Source: Chloroflexi bacterium HGW-Chloroflexi-10 (GTDB lineage Bacteria; Chloroflexota; Anaerolineae; Anaerolineales; Anaerolineaceae). From it: a stretch of DNA of 37,847 bases. Shown piece by piece: positions 24,599 to 34,146 of the stretch (its first letter is position 1; each line of letters begins with the position of its first letter). A program made the position numbers and the translations under genes. Under the pieces are notes generated by a model that did not search any database, was not told where the DNA came from, and saw nothing but the letters and a program-made list of their open reading frames with translations. The DNA lies in assembly GCA_002840755.1 (NCBI GenBank), contig PHBZ01000051.1, positions 1 through 37,847 of the forward strand, read 5' to 3'.

Positions 24599-27460
24599 CT
24601 ACTGTGTTTTAAAACGTGACCGCGTGTTAACTATCATATCGCTTACCATGCGCAACAGGGTAATGGCTTCAGCATCCCAACTTTTCGGCTGGATGACCGA
24701 ATCAAAACCAATTACCCCGGTTACCTGACCCTGATCGATCATCGGAACCACCAGCACTGAAAGTACGTCCTCAGATTCCAAAAACAAGCGCTCCGCTGTG
24801 GCTTCAGGCGCCAGGCGAGAGGTATCCGGAATATGCACGGGCTCCTGATTAAATATTTTTGTTATACCCCAGGGAAGAGAATTAAAAGGCAAATATTGGA
24901 GAAAATCCATATGTGGTGGAATTTCAGGCGCACACCATTCATATGTATTGCACATGGCTTCCTTACCAGAAATGATATCAAAAATATAGACACGGTCCAC
25001 CTGATTAAAGGTTCCCAGTTTCGCCAGTACTCCCTGAAGAGAAGCATCCAAAGAAGCGGCAGTGGTATTCATTAACACCAGTGAAAGTTCATTTACCAAA
25101 TGTTCAAACCCAATCATATAATCCAGGCGTTGGTGCATCCGTTTCATTTCGGAGATATCCTGAATCATACCCTGCAAGAGCACCGTACCGTCTTCGGCCT
25201 CAATCCGCGAACCATAATCCAGGGCCCAAATCATGTGGCCATCACGGTGATAATAACGGTATTCAATCGGCTCACCATGGTCTTCACCAATAATCCGACG
25301 ATTAATTCCCTCAAAAACACTCTCGCGATCATCCGGATGAATACTTTCGGGCCAAAGATCCGGCTGGGCATAGATATCTTCAATGGCTTTACCCGTCATA
25401 CTTTCAAACTGCGGGCTGAGGTATAAAGGGAACATGGTTTTAGCATGCATGATATAGGTCATCGCTGGGATTTTTTCCACCAGCGTTCTAAAGCGTTTTT
25501 CAACCTGGGGAACAGTACGGTTGATCACAGTATCATCAGTAATATCCCGGCCAACTGCCTGAATTTCCACCAGGTTTTCGCCATCAAAAATGCCGCGGTC
25601 AATCCATTCCATCAAGCGGATACGGCCAAGGCCATCTGTCATACGGTTTCTATTCCTGAGAATCGGATTAGTAAAAGTTAACTCGTTAAAATGGTTGAGA
25701 ACAAATTCCAGGTCTGCATGATGAACATGCGCCTGCATGTGTGAACCAATCAATTGCTCCGCAGTCATATTGAAAAAGTCACAATAAGTTTGATTAACAA
25801 AGCTAAGCAGTCCATCTGGTGTAAAGCGGATGACCAGATCAACCTGTTGGTTAATTACCTCACGATAACGATCCTTGTCCATTCCGAGATGATTCTGTCC
25901 TTCGTTGTCCAACCAACTGATCACAAAAATCATCATTTCTTCGTCCTGCCACAATACACGACTACCAAAAAGGTCGGCCAAAAAAGAAGAATGATCCTTC
26001 CTAAGCAGCAACCAGGGATTGGTCAAAGAAATACGCTGGATACCGCCACTTCTTAATTCAGTGGAAAGCCGCTCGTTCTCGGTTTCTGAAAAATACGAAA
26101 GGAAAGCGTGGTTATGCAGGTCCTGTTGAGTAAAACCAAAGATTTCACCAGCTTTCATATTGGCATAAACAATTTGCAGTGTATTCGGGCGTACAAATAA
26201 GACCGGCAGAGGCATGCGCTCTATCAGGTCAAGCATCTGGTACATTTCATCCTGTGAATGTTGTGCTCTTTGGGTGACAGGGCGACAGGATGAAATAATC
26301 ACCGGTTCCAATTCCCACACACCAAGGGTCATACGGGTATCAACGGTAAAGTGCTTTCCAGTTCGGGAAATAAAATCAAGCTGTAAATCGTGGAAATTAT
26401 CGGGGCTAATATAAGCAACCGCCTCGGTCATATCTGCCAAACTTTTTTCGGAGATAAATTCTATCCCCGATTTACCAACCACATCTTCCACCGACGACAC
26501 ATCTAATGCTTTCACGGCTGCTCTATTGGCATAAAAAATCTTACCCTGCAAATTCACCACAAAAACCAATTCCTGAATAAGATCAAACAACTGCATCAAA
26601 TGTTGATAGCCGGTTTGCAAAGAATATTGGCTTTGCAGGCGTTTGATCGTAATCCCGGTTTGTACGGCCACAGTCTCTACCGCACGGCGTTGGTCCTCGC
26701 CTATTTCCATAACCTGCCGGCTGGCTAAATTGATACAGCCAATCACCTTACCTTGAAATGGGATAGGAATTACAGCCAGGATCTTAAATTCTTCTGATTC
26801 TAAATGTTGCTTATTCTTCAGCTGCAGATCATTGACCCGTGAATATACCGGGCGGCCAGACATCACCATATTCCAGCGGTCTGATTCACGATTGTAATCC
26901 TGGGTATTTTCCAAAAACTGAGGGCTAATCCCAACGGAAGCACGGCAAACCAGAGTATCTCCGACCTCATTCAGCAAATACAAACCGGCAGCATGAGTCT
27001 TTGAGATTTCCATAGCAGCCTGCAGAACGTAAGACAAGACCGAATCGATGGATGTTGCTTCGGACAAGCGAAAAGCCAGGTTACGCTGCGTAATCAGCAG
27101 ATCTGTAGGGGTCTGCGTCAGAATACGTTTGACAGTACAAAGCACCCGTTCCTCGTCTACGATAAAAAGATCGTAACGTACCGGAAAGATCTGGTTGTGG
27201 TGTTCAACATACAGTTCTCCATAACCAGGCTGCATGGTTTCGCTGGCCAAACGCAGGGATTTTTCAATAGCCTCCACCAGTTCCGGCGGCAAGCAAAGAT
27301 GTAAAGGAATAGATCTATATTGGTCTGCGTTACGTTCAGTAGCATGAATATCAGTACGGGCAAATAATTGCTGAATTATCAGATTGTGATCCATGATAAA
27401 TCGCGTATCAACAGCGACAAGAAGGATATCCATTAAATTGGAAGAAGTAGGCAATGTCAT
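24599..27460 (-). CDS. Multi-PAS/GAF sensor protein without output domain
   Basis: 953 residues, no membrane segment. In order: a PAS-like domain (1-115), GAF (125-280), PAS (290-400; VVNLQGKIFYANRAAVKALD), PAS (405-520; IVYANMKAGEIFGF), PAS (530-650; TPDGLLSFVNQTYCDFF), PAS with PAC segment (660-785; EYRYYHRDGHMIWALDYGSRIEAEDGTVLLQGMIQDI is its core) and GAF (790-953). The reading frame stops at the end of the last GAF. No kinase, GGDEF, EAL or HTH follows, and none lies adjacent in frame. It probably senses cytoplasmic ligands or redox state and passes the signal by protein contact. The ATG has AGGAG 13 bases upstream, an unusually long spacing. Confidence 0.83.
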   Translation of the reverse strand: MTLPTSSNLMDILLVAVDTRFIMDHNLIIQQLFARTDIHATERNADQYRSIPLHLCLPPELVEAIEKSLRLASETMQPGYGELYVEHHNQIFPVRYDLFIVDEERVLCTVKRILTQTPTDLLITQRNLAFRLSEATSIDSVLSYVLQAAMEISKTHAAGLYLLNEVGDTLVCRASVGISPQFLENTQDYNRESDRWNMVMSGRPVYSRVNDLQLKNKQHLESEEFKILAVIPIPFQGKVIGCINLASRQVMEIGEDQRRAVETVAVQTGITIKRLQSQYSLQTGYQHLMQLFDLIQELVFVVNLQGKIFYANRAAVKALDVSSVEDVVGKSGIEFISEKSLADMTEAVAYISPDNFHDLQLDFISRTGKHFTVDTRMTLGVWELEPVIISSCRPVTQRAQHSQDEMYQMLDLIERMPLPVLFVRPNTLQIVYANMKAGEIFGFTQQDLHNHAFLSYFSETENERLSTELRSGGIQRISLTNPWLLLRKDHSSFLADLFGSRVLWQDEEMMIFVISWLDNEGQNHLGMDKDRYREVINQQVDLVIRFTPDGLLSFVNQTYCDFFNMTAEQLIGSHMQAHVHHADLEFVLNHFNELTFTNPILRNRNRMTDGLGRIRLMEWIDRGIFDGENLVEIQAVGRDITDDTVINRTVPQVEKRFRTLVEKIPAMTYIMHAKTMFPLYLSPQFESMTGKAIEDIYAQPDLWPESIHPDDRESVFEGINRRIIGEDHGEPIEYRYYHRDGHMIWALDYGSRIEAEDGTVLLQGMIQDISEMKRMHQRLDYMIGFEHLVNELSLVLMNTTAASLDASLQGVLAKLGTFNQVDRVYIFDIISGKEAMCNTYEWCAPEIPPHMDFLQYLPFNSLPWGITKIFNQEPVHIPDTSRLAPEATAERLFLESEDVLSVLVVPMIDQGQVTGVIGFDSVIQPKSWDAEAITLLRMVSDMIVNTRSRFKTQ

Positions 27461-27689
27461 ACGTTTAACAAATCTCCTAAAAAGTCTTTTCTACTCACAA
27501 AGCGTTCCATTCGCGTCCCCTTTGCCATTTTCCAACCCGTCGCAATACCTGGGCCACCCCACCTAAGACCATTCGCGAAAAGTCCAATACTCCAGTTAAT
27601 ACTAATTGATATTTTTGGTTTTGGCTACCTGAGAAAAGTAACATTTCTATCCTCAGATTTCTTTGCAAAAATATATGTTCCTTTATATC
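27461..27689 (-). other. Long leader of the PAS/GAF sensor gene
   Basis: About 220 nt between the promoter at 27690 and the ATG. No gene or clear riboswitch motif seen. Confidence 0.35.
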
Positions 27690-27717
27690 AGTATATATTG
27701 TTTATCACATAAGTCAA
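27690..27717 (-). promoter_or_regulatory. Promoter of the PAS/GAF sensor gene
   Basis: On the minus strand TTGACT (27717-27712), 16 bases, TATACT (27695-27690): one of the best promoter matches in the window. Confidence 0.6.
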
Positions 27718-27751
27718 ATATCACCATGGCCGGATATTCAGTCTTAAATAC

Positions 27752-27783
27752 TTTCCGATAAAAAAATCTTTTTTTATCGGAAA
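27752..27783 (-). terminator. Perfect 15-bp A/T-rich inverted repeat after lacZ
   Basis: TTTCCGATAAAAAAA (27752-27766) pairs exactly with 27769-27783 around a 2-base loop, 13 bases past the lacZ stop. The seven Us in the 3' arm make it a plausible, if unusual, terminator for the beta-galactosidase transcript. Confidence 0.6.
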
Positions 27784-27796
27784 TCCGTATAACGAA

Positions 27797-30700
27797 CTAT
27801 CCTATTTCAGGGAAACCAACCGGTTTCAGACAAAAATTGTAGCTCAATTTTCTGCCTCCGGGCAGCAGATATTCCACATGCGGACTGCCTCCGGCCGGTA
27901 CGTCTCCACCGACGCCTTTCTGGACAAGATCGATATTCAGGGTGACCAGATCACGCTGCGGGAGTTCGTGAATGTGCTGCGCTTCTGCCAGATCTGCTTG
28001 AGTGCAATTCCATACACTGAAGCAGAAGTTTTTCTCCCCGCTTTCGACCCGCAAACCCTCACCACGAACATTGGTCAACCGAACCCGGCGCACATCACTA
28101 CGGTTACCGTTTTCCTGCGGGCGCACATAATGGTGCATTAATTCGGATACTTCACCCTGGAACAACCCCACCCGCGCACCCAATTTGCGGTCTGGCATGG
28201 TCTCCTGCGGCCCCAAACCAAACCATTCTACCCGGTCCAGATCATCAGCCAGTCCAACGGTCATCCCCATGCGCTCCAATTCGCGCTGCGGTGTAAATTC
28301 GCAATCAATCAGCACTTCGCCATCAGCGTGAATCGTGAAACTGGCGCGAAATGGCTGTTTACGCACGTCCCACAGCGGCGGGGACCATTCAACACTGACT
28401 AACACCACATCTTCGGATGGTTGCTGCATAGTAAAACGTGTACATCTTAACCCCAGCGTCACCCTGCGCCAATACTGTGGGGTAAACAAACTGCGCGCCC
28501 AAGGATACAGCATCGGTCCGGAAATGTCATTGTCGATGCGTACCCGCCACAGGTTTGGGCGAAGTGGGGAGGTTAACAAATCGCGCTGCCCAACCCGATA
28601 TTGCTCCAAATATCCACTGCGCGGATTGAAAAACACCTCGAAACCTGTCCCACGGATCGAAAGGCGCTCGCGGGTAGATTTTACAACCAATTCTCCCCGA
28701 ACTGGCACTGCAGGAGGTGCGCTAACCAGCGCAAACGGAGTTGTTTTGCATGGCAGGGGAAATTGTTCCCAGGCGAGCTCATACCCCTGTTTGGCCCAAT
28801 CCAGATCACGGTTGGTTACAAAAGACAGGGTTAAAAATGCTTCCTGGCCAGCCTGCAATTGCGGTAATTGATATGAAATATTGATTTCCATACTCTCGCG
28901 TGGCGGCAGATCCAAAACCGGCAGTACCCCGTTTTGCAGCAGAATACCATCCACCTCCACTTTCCAGAGTGGGGTCAAAAAGCTCAGACTTCGAAAAAAG
29001 AAGCGGTTACTCACCAGGAATTTCCCAGTTGTCAGGTCTATTACCTGCACTGCCACATCCTGATACCCCTTTTTTACTGTATCGGCTGCCGGATGCGGGC
29101 TGCGATCAGCACTGAATAAACCGTTGCAGCAAAATACTCGAAAATCATACGGATCACCCATGTCGCCACCATAGGCCCAGAAGTCGCTCCCCTCCGGAGT
29201 TTGTTTAAGAATACTCTGATCAGCGAAATCCCAGATAAACCCGCCGACCAGGCGGGGGTATTTTTCAAAAAGATCCAGATATTTTTGGAAATTTCCCAAT
29301 GAATTACCCATTGCGTGGGCATACTCACACAAAATCAAGGGTTTACCCAGGGCATCCTTTCCGTAGAAAGTATGCCAGCCTAAAATACCCGAGCGTGAAG
29401 AATAATTTCCACCATTGATGATTGATTCCAGGTCCATGGGAGTCGGGTACATCATACTGTACACATCAGCATACTCTCCGTGATAGTCCTGTTCATAATG
29501 GACCGGGCGGCTGGAATCCAATTGGTGAACCATGTCGGTCAGCTGCTTGAACTTATCATCGGTCTGCGATTCATTGCCCAATGACCAAAAAATGATACTG
29601 GCATGGTTTTTGTCTCGGGCAACCATACGGCTTACCCGTTCTTTCATTGCCTCTAGCCACTGCATATCACCTTGCATTGCATCCCGGTAACCATGTGTTT
29701 CAATATTGGCTTCGTCCATCACATACAGTCCAAATTCATCACACAGGTCGTAGAAGCGCTCATCATCCGGGTAATGGGAAGTACGCACCGCGTTGATATT
29801 ATAGCGTTTCATCGTCAGAATATCGTCAATCAGGCGCACCTCATCCATCGTGTGACCAGTCTGCGGATCAAAATCGTGGCGATTGACACCTTTGATCAGG
29901 ATAGGCTTCCCGTTGACCCAAAGCCGTTCTTCCCGAATTTCTACCTGGCGAAAGCCATGACGTATATGGCGAACATCCAACACCTCCCCACCTACACCTT
30001 CCAAAATCAGGTAAACCTCATATAGATGCGGAGTCTCTGCCGACCACAACCGTGGATCAGGCAAATTGAGACTCAATTCAACTTCAGCATGGTTCTGCTC
30101 AAAATCCGGCAGTTGAACCTGTGTCTCTGCCAGGCGTGTACTGCCATCCAATATTTGGAGGCTAAGACGCATTGGGCCTTCAGCGACTTGGCGCTGAAGA
30201 ATATCCACGCGCACATTCAAGGTTGCCAGATCAAAACCGTTTGTGAAGGTTGTTCGCAAAAAGAAATCACGTATGGCAGTGTTAGGCAGAGCAAACAAAC
30301 GCACTGAACGAAAAATACCCGAGAGGAACCACATATCCTGGTTTTCCAAATAAGTCCCATCCGAAAAACGATAGACCTGTACAGAGATGAGGTTCTCTCC
30401 TTCCTTTAAATAAGGTGAGATATAGAATTCCGCTGGGAGCATACTGTCTTGCGAATAACCCACAAAATTGCCATTCAGCCACAGATAAAACGCAGAACAA
30501 ACACCATCGAATTGCAGATAAATTTCCTGGCCCTGCCACTCCTTCGGCAGTATGAAGCTGTGACGGTAAGAGCCCACCGGGTTATCCTGCGGATCAATAT
30601 CAGGCATGTTCTTCTTACGTAAACTGGGCGGCATGTGGAAGGGCGCATAGATGGGCACACCATAACCTTGTAATTCCCAATGAGAGGGTACAGCGATGGT

Positions 30701-30934
30701 ATTCCAATTTGAATCGTCAAAATCTGCTTTTTCAAAATCCATCGGCCTTCCGGAAGGCTTAGGCGTCCAGTGAAAACGCCATTGCCCATCCAGGAATAAT
30801 TGACGATGATGTTCGGCTTTGTTTTCTGCCGTCTCCCGGCTGGGAAAAGAGAGTGAACTACAGCGAGCCGGCTGTTTATTGATGTTGAATATACGAGGGT
30901 TACACCATTCGGGTTGGTATTGTTGTCTTGTCAT
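27797..30934 (-). CDS. lacZ: Beta-galactosidase, GH2 LacZ type
   Basis: 1045 residues from the ATG at 30934, close to the 1024 of E. coli LacZ. The GH2 domains run in order: sugar-binding jelly roll (about 45-215), immunoglobulin-like (215-330), TIM barrel (330-620), and the C-terminal large-chain domains. The acid/base Glu is in WSLGNES (E455) and the nucleophile in ILCEYAHAMGNS (E537). The substrate-binding features SHYPDDERFYDLCDEFG and DEANIETHG are intact. It hydrolyses beta-galactosides to galactose and an aglycone. No signal peptide, so cytoplasmic. It starts 5 bases after the TetR stop and is surely co-transcribed with it. No permease or galactose genes are in the window. Confidence 0.95.
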   Translation of the reverse strand: MTRQQYQPEWCNPRIFNINKQPARCSSLSFPSRETAENKAEHHRQLFLDGQWRFHWTPKPSGRPMDFEKADFDDSNWNTIAVPSHWELQGYGVPIYAPFHMPPSLRKKNMPDIDPQDNPVGSYRHSFILPKEWQGQEIYLQFDGVCSAFYLWLNGNFVGYSQDSMLPAEFYISPYLKEGENLISVQVYRFSDGTYLENQDMWFLSGIFRSVRLFALPNTAIRDFFLRTTFTNGFDLATLNVRVDILQRQVAEGPMRLSLQILDGSTRLAETQVQLPDFEQNHAEVELSLNLPDPRLWSAETPHLYEVYLILEGVGGEVLDVRHIRHGFRQVEIREERLWVNGKPILIKGVNRHDFDPQTGHTMDEVRLIDDILTMKRYNINAVRTSHYPDDERFYDLCDEFGLYVMDEANIETHGYRDAMQGDMQWLEAMKERVSRMVARDKNHASIIFWSLGNESQTDDKFKQLTDMVHQLDSSRPVHYEQDYHGEYADVYSMMYPTPMDLESIINGGNYSSRSGILGWHTFYGKDALGKPLILCEYAHAMGNSLGNFQKYLDLFEKYPRLVGGFIWDFADQSILKQTPEGSDFWAYGGDMGDPYDFRVFCCNGLFSADRSPHPAADTVKKGYQDVAVQVIDLTTGKFLVSNRFFFRSLSFLTPLWKVEVDGILLQNGVLPVLDLPPRESMEINISYQLPQLQAGQEAFLTLSFVTNRDLDWAKQGYELAWEQFPLPCKTTPFALVSAPPAVPVRGELVVKSTRERLSIRGTGFEVFFNPRSGYLEQYRVGQRDLLTSPLRPNLWRVRIDNDISGPMLYPWARSLFTPQYWRRVTLGLRCTRFTMQQPSEDVVLVSVEWSPPLWDVRKQPFRASFTIHADGEVLIDCEFTPQRELERMGMTVGLADDLDRVEWFGLGPQETMPDRKLGARVGLFQGEVSELMHHYVRPQENGNRSDVRRVRLTNVRGEGLRVESGEKNFCFSVWNCTQADLAEAQHIHELPQRDLVTLNIDLVQKGVGGDVPAGGSPHVEYLLPGGRKLSYNFCLKPVGFPEIG

Positions 30935-30939
30935 TGTTA

Positions 30940-31566
30940 TCAATCCACAGGAACCAGAGAATAGTATTGAATCACAGCGCCCAACAAGCTGCGCCAGGCT
31001 GCTTCCAGTACACTACGCGACTGGTTCAAATCCAGCCGGTATACCCGCCAAACATAGATTTCACACAGGGTATAGAGTTGGTTGATCAATTTTTCGCGAT
31101 CAGGTTCGGCTACCTCGTTCAGGTACACTGCAAAACAGGTTAACAACCAATCGCGGTGCTGCTGTCGTCCCTTGGTAAGCGAGATACTCAGTTCCGGCAC
31201 CCGGCTTTCCTGGGCTAAAGAGCGCAGCACCCAGGCATGGTAGATTTCGTAATAATCAACCAGGGCAATTACAATCCCACTCAAGCTGCCATCCACCACT
31301 TCCCGGCGATGATCACGGGCACCCAGGTCGATTTCCTCCACTGCTCTGTGAAGCAGTTGTTCACGCGTGCCAAAATGACGGATTACAGTCTGTACGGTCA
31401 CGCCGGCGTACCTGGCAACATCCTGGAGGGTGAGTTCATCAATCCATTTTTCCAGAAATAGATCACGTGCGGCATTCAGAATGCGCTGACGAGTGAGCGC
31501 TTTTACATCGGATTGCACACGGGCATTGTATTTGCGGGTAGGTTTTGTGTTTGTGTTAGTGTTCAT
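30940..31566 (-). CDS. TetR-family repressor, likely regulator of lacZ
   Basis: 208 residues from the ATG at 31566. The upstream in-frame ATG at 31593 lies inside a palindromic operator and the -10 box, so it is not the start. The N-terminal HTH is typical: RQRILNAARDLFLE, LTLQDVARYAGVTVQTVIRHFGTREQLL. The C-terminal ligand domain is diverse and gives no ligand. It sits directly before lacZ in the same unit and should repress the pair; the inducer might be a galactoside or a metabolite. TetR control of lacZ is less usual than LacI, GntR or AraC control. There is no Shine-Dalgarno before the ATG. Confidence 0.88.
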   Translation of the reverse strand: MNTNTNTKPTRKYNARVQSDVKALTRQRILNAARDLFLEKWIDELTLQDVARYAGVTVQTVIRHFGTREQLLHRAVEEIDLGARDHRREVVDGSLSGIVIALVDYYEIYHAWVLRSLAQESRVPELSISLTKGRQQHRDWLLTCFAVYLNEVAEPDREKLINQLYTLCEIYVWRVYRLDLNQSRSVLEAAWRSLLGAVIQYYSLVPVD

Positions 31567-31573
31567 TGTTTTG

Positions 31574-31612
31574 ATGTTAATATATATTAACATTTTCGGA
31601 TTAGAGAGTCAA
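31574..31612 (-). promoter_or_regulatory. Promoter and palindromic operator of the tetR-lacZ unit
   Basis: On the minus strand TTGACT (31612-31607), 17 bases, TAATAT (31589-31584). A perfect 20-bp palindrome, ATGTTAATAT and its reverse complement (31574-31593), covers the -10 box and the start region. This is the expected layout for TetR autorepression. The predicted leader before the ATG at 31566 is about 11 nt. Confidence 0.75.
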
Positions 31613-31684
31613 GGAATTAATCGGATATAAAATGAGTTATTTTTTGCCGGTGAATAGGGACCATAGGCAGCTTAAAACAGGGGT

Positions 31685-31712
31685 TTGTCCTCAAAATTAA
31701 AACAGGTATAAT
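31685..31712 (+). promoter_or_regulatory. Promoter of a predicted leaderless mRNA (C39-like lipoprotein)
   Basis: TTGTCC (31685-31690), 16 bases, TATAAT (31707-31712), then 6 bases to the ATG at 31719. No Shine-Dalgarno. Confidence 0.6.
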
Positions 31713-31718
31713 CGAGCA

Positions 31719-32564
31719 ATGCGAATAAAAATTTCAACCATATTCGGGGTTGTGCTTCTTTTAAGTATGGTACTGACGGCTTGCATGGGTCAGGCTGCCG
31801 CTGAAACACCCGCTACAACAGATGAACCACAGGCAACGAAACAGGCAGCTACCGAAACAAACAGTGCCACACCCTTCCTACCGGCAGAGCAAACCGCAAC
31901 CAGCCTGCCAAGCCCCAGCCCGACCTTGCGTCCATCATCCACCCCAATCCCCAGCACTACTCCTGCTCCATCATTAACACCATTACCTTCGCCAACCCCC
32001 ATCCCAGAGGAATTTCATATACAGGGTATCTTCGGATTCCGTCAGACTTACGCGATTAGCTGCGAATCACGTTCAGCAACAGATTGGGCCGTATTTTTTG
32101 GGAAAGAAGCCTACGAAGCCGATATACAATTCAGACTCCCGAATTCAGATAATCCGGATGAGGGTTTTGTAGGGAACTTCAACGATCCCTGGGGACAGGT
32201 TCCTCCGTATTCGTACGGTGTGCATGCCGCCCCCATTGCCAATGTTCTCAATGAATTGTACAACTTACCAGCCCGTGCCGAAAAAAATTTCACACTGGAA
32301 GCTGTTAAACAGGAGTTGGCCAGCGGACAACCGGTGATCGCCTGGGTAATTGGAAATATGGTTGCCGGTTTTCCAGCAGAATATACTGACAAGGCAGGAA
32401 AAACCACTATTGTGGCGGCGTACGAACACACTGTAATCCTAACAGGATATGGCCTGGATCACATCCGTTACATCAATAACGGCCGTTTCTTTGAAATCCC
32501 AACCGATATTTTCCTCAGATCATGGGGTACACTGGGAAATATGGTTGTTTATTACGAAGATTAA
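31719..32564 (+). CDS. Lipoprotein with C39-like papain-fold domain
   Basis: 281 residues. The signal peptide ends in the lipobox LTAC (C22). A long T/P/S-rich spacer (about 30-96) leads to a domain of the Peptidase_C39_2 kind (98-281). The candidate Cys is C115 in AISCESRSATDWAVFFG, the His is H237 in YEHTVILTGY and the third residue may be N254 in RYINN. ASGQPVIAWVIG fits the strand before the His. It would sit on the outside of the membrane, as a cysteine peptidase or as an inactive binding relative. It is convergent with the DeoC-like gene and separated by 33 bases. Confidence 0.8.
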   Translation: MRIKISTIFGVVLLLSMVLTACMGQAAAETPATTDEPQATKQAATETNSATPFLPAEQTATSLPSPSPTLRPSSTPIPSTTPAPSLTPLPSPTPIPEEFHIQGIFGFRQTYAISCESRSATDWAVFFGKEAYEADIQFRLPNSDNPDEGFVGNFNDPWGQVPPYSYGVHAAPIANVLNELYNLPARAEKNFTLEAVKQELASGQPVIAWVIGNMVAGFPAEYTDKAGKTTIVAAYEHTVILTGYGLDHIRYINNGRFFEIPTDIFLRSWGTLGNMVVYYED

Positions 32565-32597
32565 TGATCTATTCGATGCAATAAACCATCGGGCAGT

Positions 32598-33260
32598 TTA
32601 CGAAATTTGAGCCAGGATTGCTTCAGCATGCTGGTAACGCAGCATGAAACGCTCTACACCAGCCTGTTGTGCCGCGGCAAACTGATCATAGCTGCTGATT
32701 CCTGCCGTTTCCAACAATGCCTTACCTTCCAGAAATTCATGCAAACGCTGCAAAATAGCCCCATCCGGCAATATTGGAAGCCAGCCGCTGGCAGCGCATA
32801 CAGATTCCGCACCGATTTCCGTTGCAAGTGCACAAATACGCTGCAGTTGAGGGTCATTCAGGTAGGCCGCTTCGATAATAACACCAACCGGGCGATTGCC
32901 GGCTGATAACATTGTCGAACGCAAATCACATTCCACTTCTTCCCATTCACCACTTAAAAGCATTCCCGTATTCACTACCACTCGAAATGCAGTACAACCC
33001 TGGTAGATCATTTCACGGATCTCAGTCGTCTTGGTCTTGGGAGTTACTCCCCCGGTAGGATAACCCACCAGACCGACAAGATGCGTGGTTCCATCCACTG
33101 GCAGAAGGATGCGAGCGTGTTTTGTAAAACCAGGAAGTAAAGCCACGCCGACATATCCACCGGCATTCCGAATCATTTCTCGGATACTATCAAGATGATC
33201 ATAAGGCAATACAGCCGAAAGAATCACCCGCTTTTTTGTCTCTTCGGGTGTCCACTCCAT
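32598..33260 (-). CDS. DeoC-like aldolase-fold protein lacking the Schiff-base lysine
   Basis: 220 residues from the ATG at 33260, with AAAGGA 9 bases upstream; an in-frame TTG at 33284 would put that site inside the gene. The barrel matches deoxyribose-phosphate aldolase: VGLVGYPTGGVTPKTKTTEIREMIYQG is typical of the class, then FRVVVNTGMLLSGEWE, VGVIIEAAYLND and ATEIGAESVCAASGW. But the lysine of FVKTSTGF is C155, the second lysine of VKASGG is E184, and the catalytic aspartate position is R93. It cannot run the standard class I aldolase reaction. It could be a pseudoenzyme or bind a sugar phosphate. The DNA reads TGC at the lysine position. Confidence 0.8.
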   Translation of the reverse strand: MEWTPEETKKRVILSAVLPYDHLDSIREMIRNAGGYVGVALLPGFTKHARILLPVDGTTHLVGLVGYPTGGVTPKTKTTEIREMIYQGCTAFRVVVNTGMLLSGEWEEVECDLRSTMLSAGNRPVGVIIEAAYLNDPQLQRICALATEIGAESVCAASGWLPILPDGAILQRLHEFLEGKALLETAGISSYDQFAAAQQAGVERFMLRYQHAEAILAQIS

Positions 33261-33444
33261 AACAATAATTCCTTTCAAGAACAACTATAATGAAAATCTC
33301 AAACAGTTTGATAAGAAGTGATCTTTCCCAATTATAACCATTGCCCAGAAAAAATATGTGAAAAGCTGTACAACCTTAATATAAGTTCACCGGGATTAAT
33401 AGCGGTTCCTTTACAGATATTCATTTATACGGGTTGTCGGTTGT

Positions 33445-34026
33445 TTAACTTTTACGCAAGAATCTGACAAAGAAAACAATCAAGCCCACACCAACCAGGA
33501 TCAAGCCTATGCCCACCAGGCGCAGCAGGAAAATACCAATAAAACGGGGTGCCAACAACAATACTAGGGCAGTCAGTAAAGCCGCCACCCCGTTCCCCAG
33601 GAACTGCGGAATGGAAACACCCAGTGGATAACCTGTATGCATTACTCGCCAGGCTACCGAAATTTGTGTTACTCCCGTAACCAGAAACTGCGCGGCAATA
33701 AGATAAAGCATGGTAATCCAGGTTAGGCCGGCTACGAAAACCGGTAAAGCCAGGGTGAGAATCCCGACTACCAGGCTTAAGATGCCCTGCCAGACAAGCA
33801 TTTTGGGGACAAACTGTTCCCGCAATATCTGTGGTGTAAACCATGCCAACGCCAGGCTGATAGCGCCACTGATAAGGAGGTAAAAACCAAAAGCATAGGC
33901 TAGAATCTGGGCGAAATCGTGGGTATCGACAAGAATAAAAACACCAATTGCTATTGTCGCCAATCCCCAGAGGATGAAAGGCCAGATACGGGGTTTATAT
34001 TGAAGGGTGGATGGGTAATAAATCAT
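33445..34026 (-). CDS. HdeD/DUF308-family membrane protein
   Basis: 193 residues with six predicted membrane helices in three pairs. WPFILWGLATIAIGVFILV and LLISGAISLALAWF are typical of HdeD repeats, with related blocks at about 85-105 and 140-160. In E. coli HdeD is an inner-membrane protein linked to acid resistance at high density; its role in other phyla is unknown. A TATAAA box lies 11 bases before the ATG, giving a very short leader. It is a single gene between the DeoC-like and epimerase genes. Confidence 0.8.
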   Translation of the reverse strand: MIYYPSTLQYKPRIWPFILWGLATIAIGVFILVDTHDFAQILAYAFGFYLLISGAISLALAWFTPQILREQFVPKMLVWQGILSLVVGILTLALPVFVAGLTWITMLYLIAAQFLVTGVTQISVAWRVMHTGYPLGVSIPQFLGNGVAALLTALVLLLAPRFIGIFLLRLVGIGLILVGVGLIVFFVRFLRKS

Positions 34027-34146
34027 TGTTAATACATTTTATAAAATCATTATTTGTGAAGTTAATATTGCCTTCAAATTGTATCGCAAAAAATCTTGGT
34101 GTGAAAGGTGAAATTAAAATCCTTAGAAATGGTTGATTTTGACTGC

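Noticed and set aside
31567..31593. Longer TetR start at 31593
   Set aside because: These nine codons are the operator palindrome and part of the -10 box.
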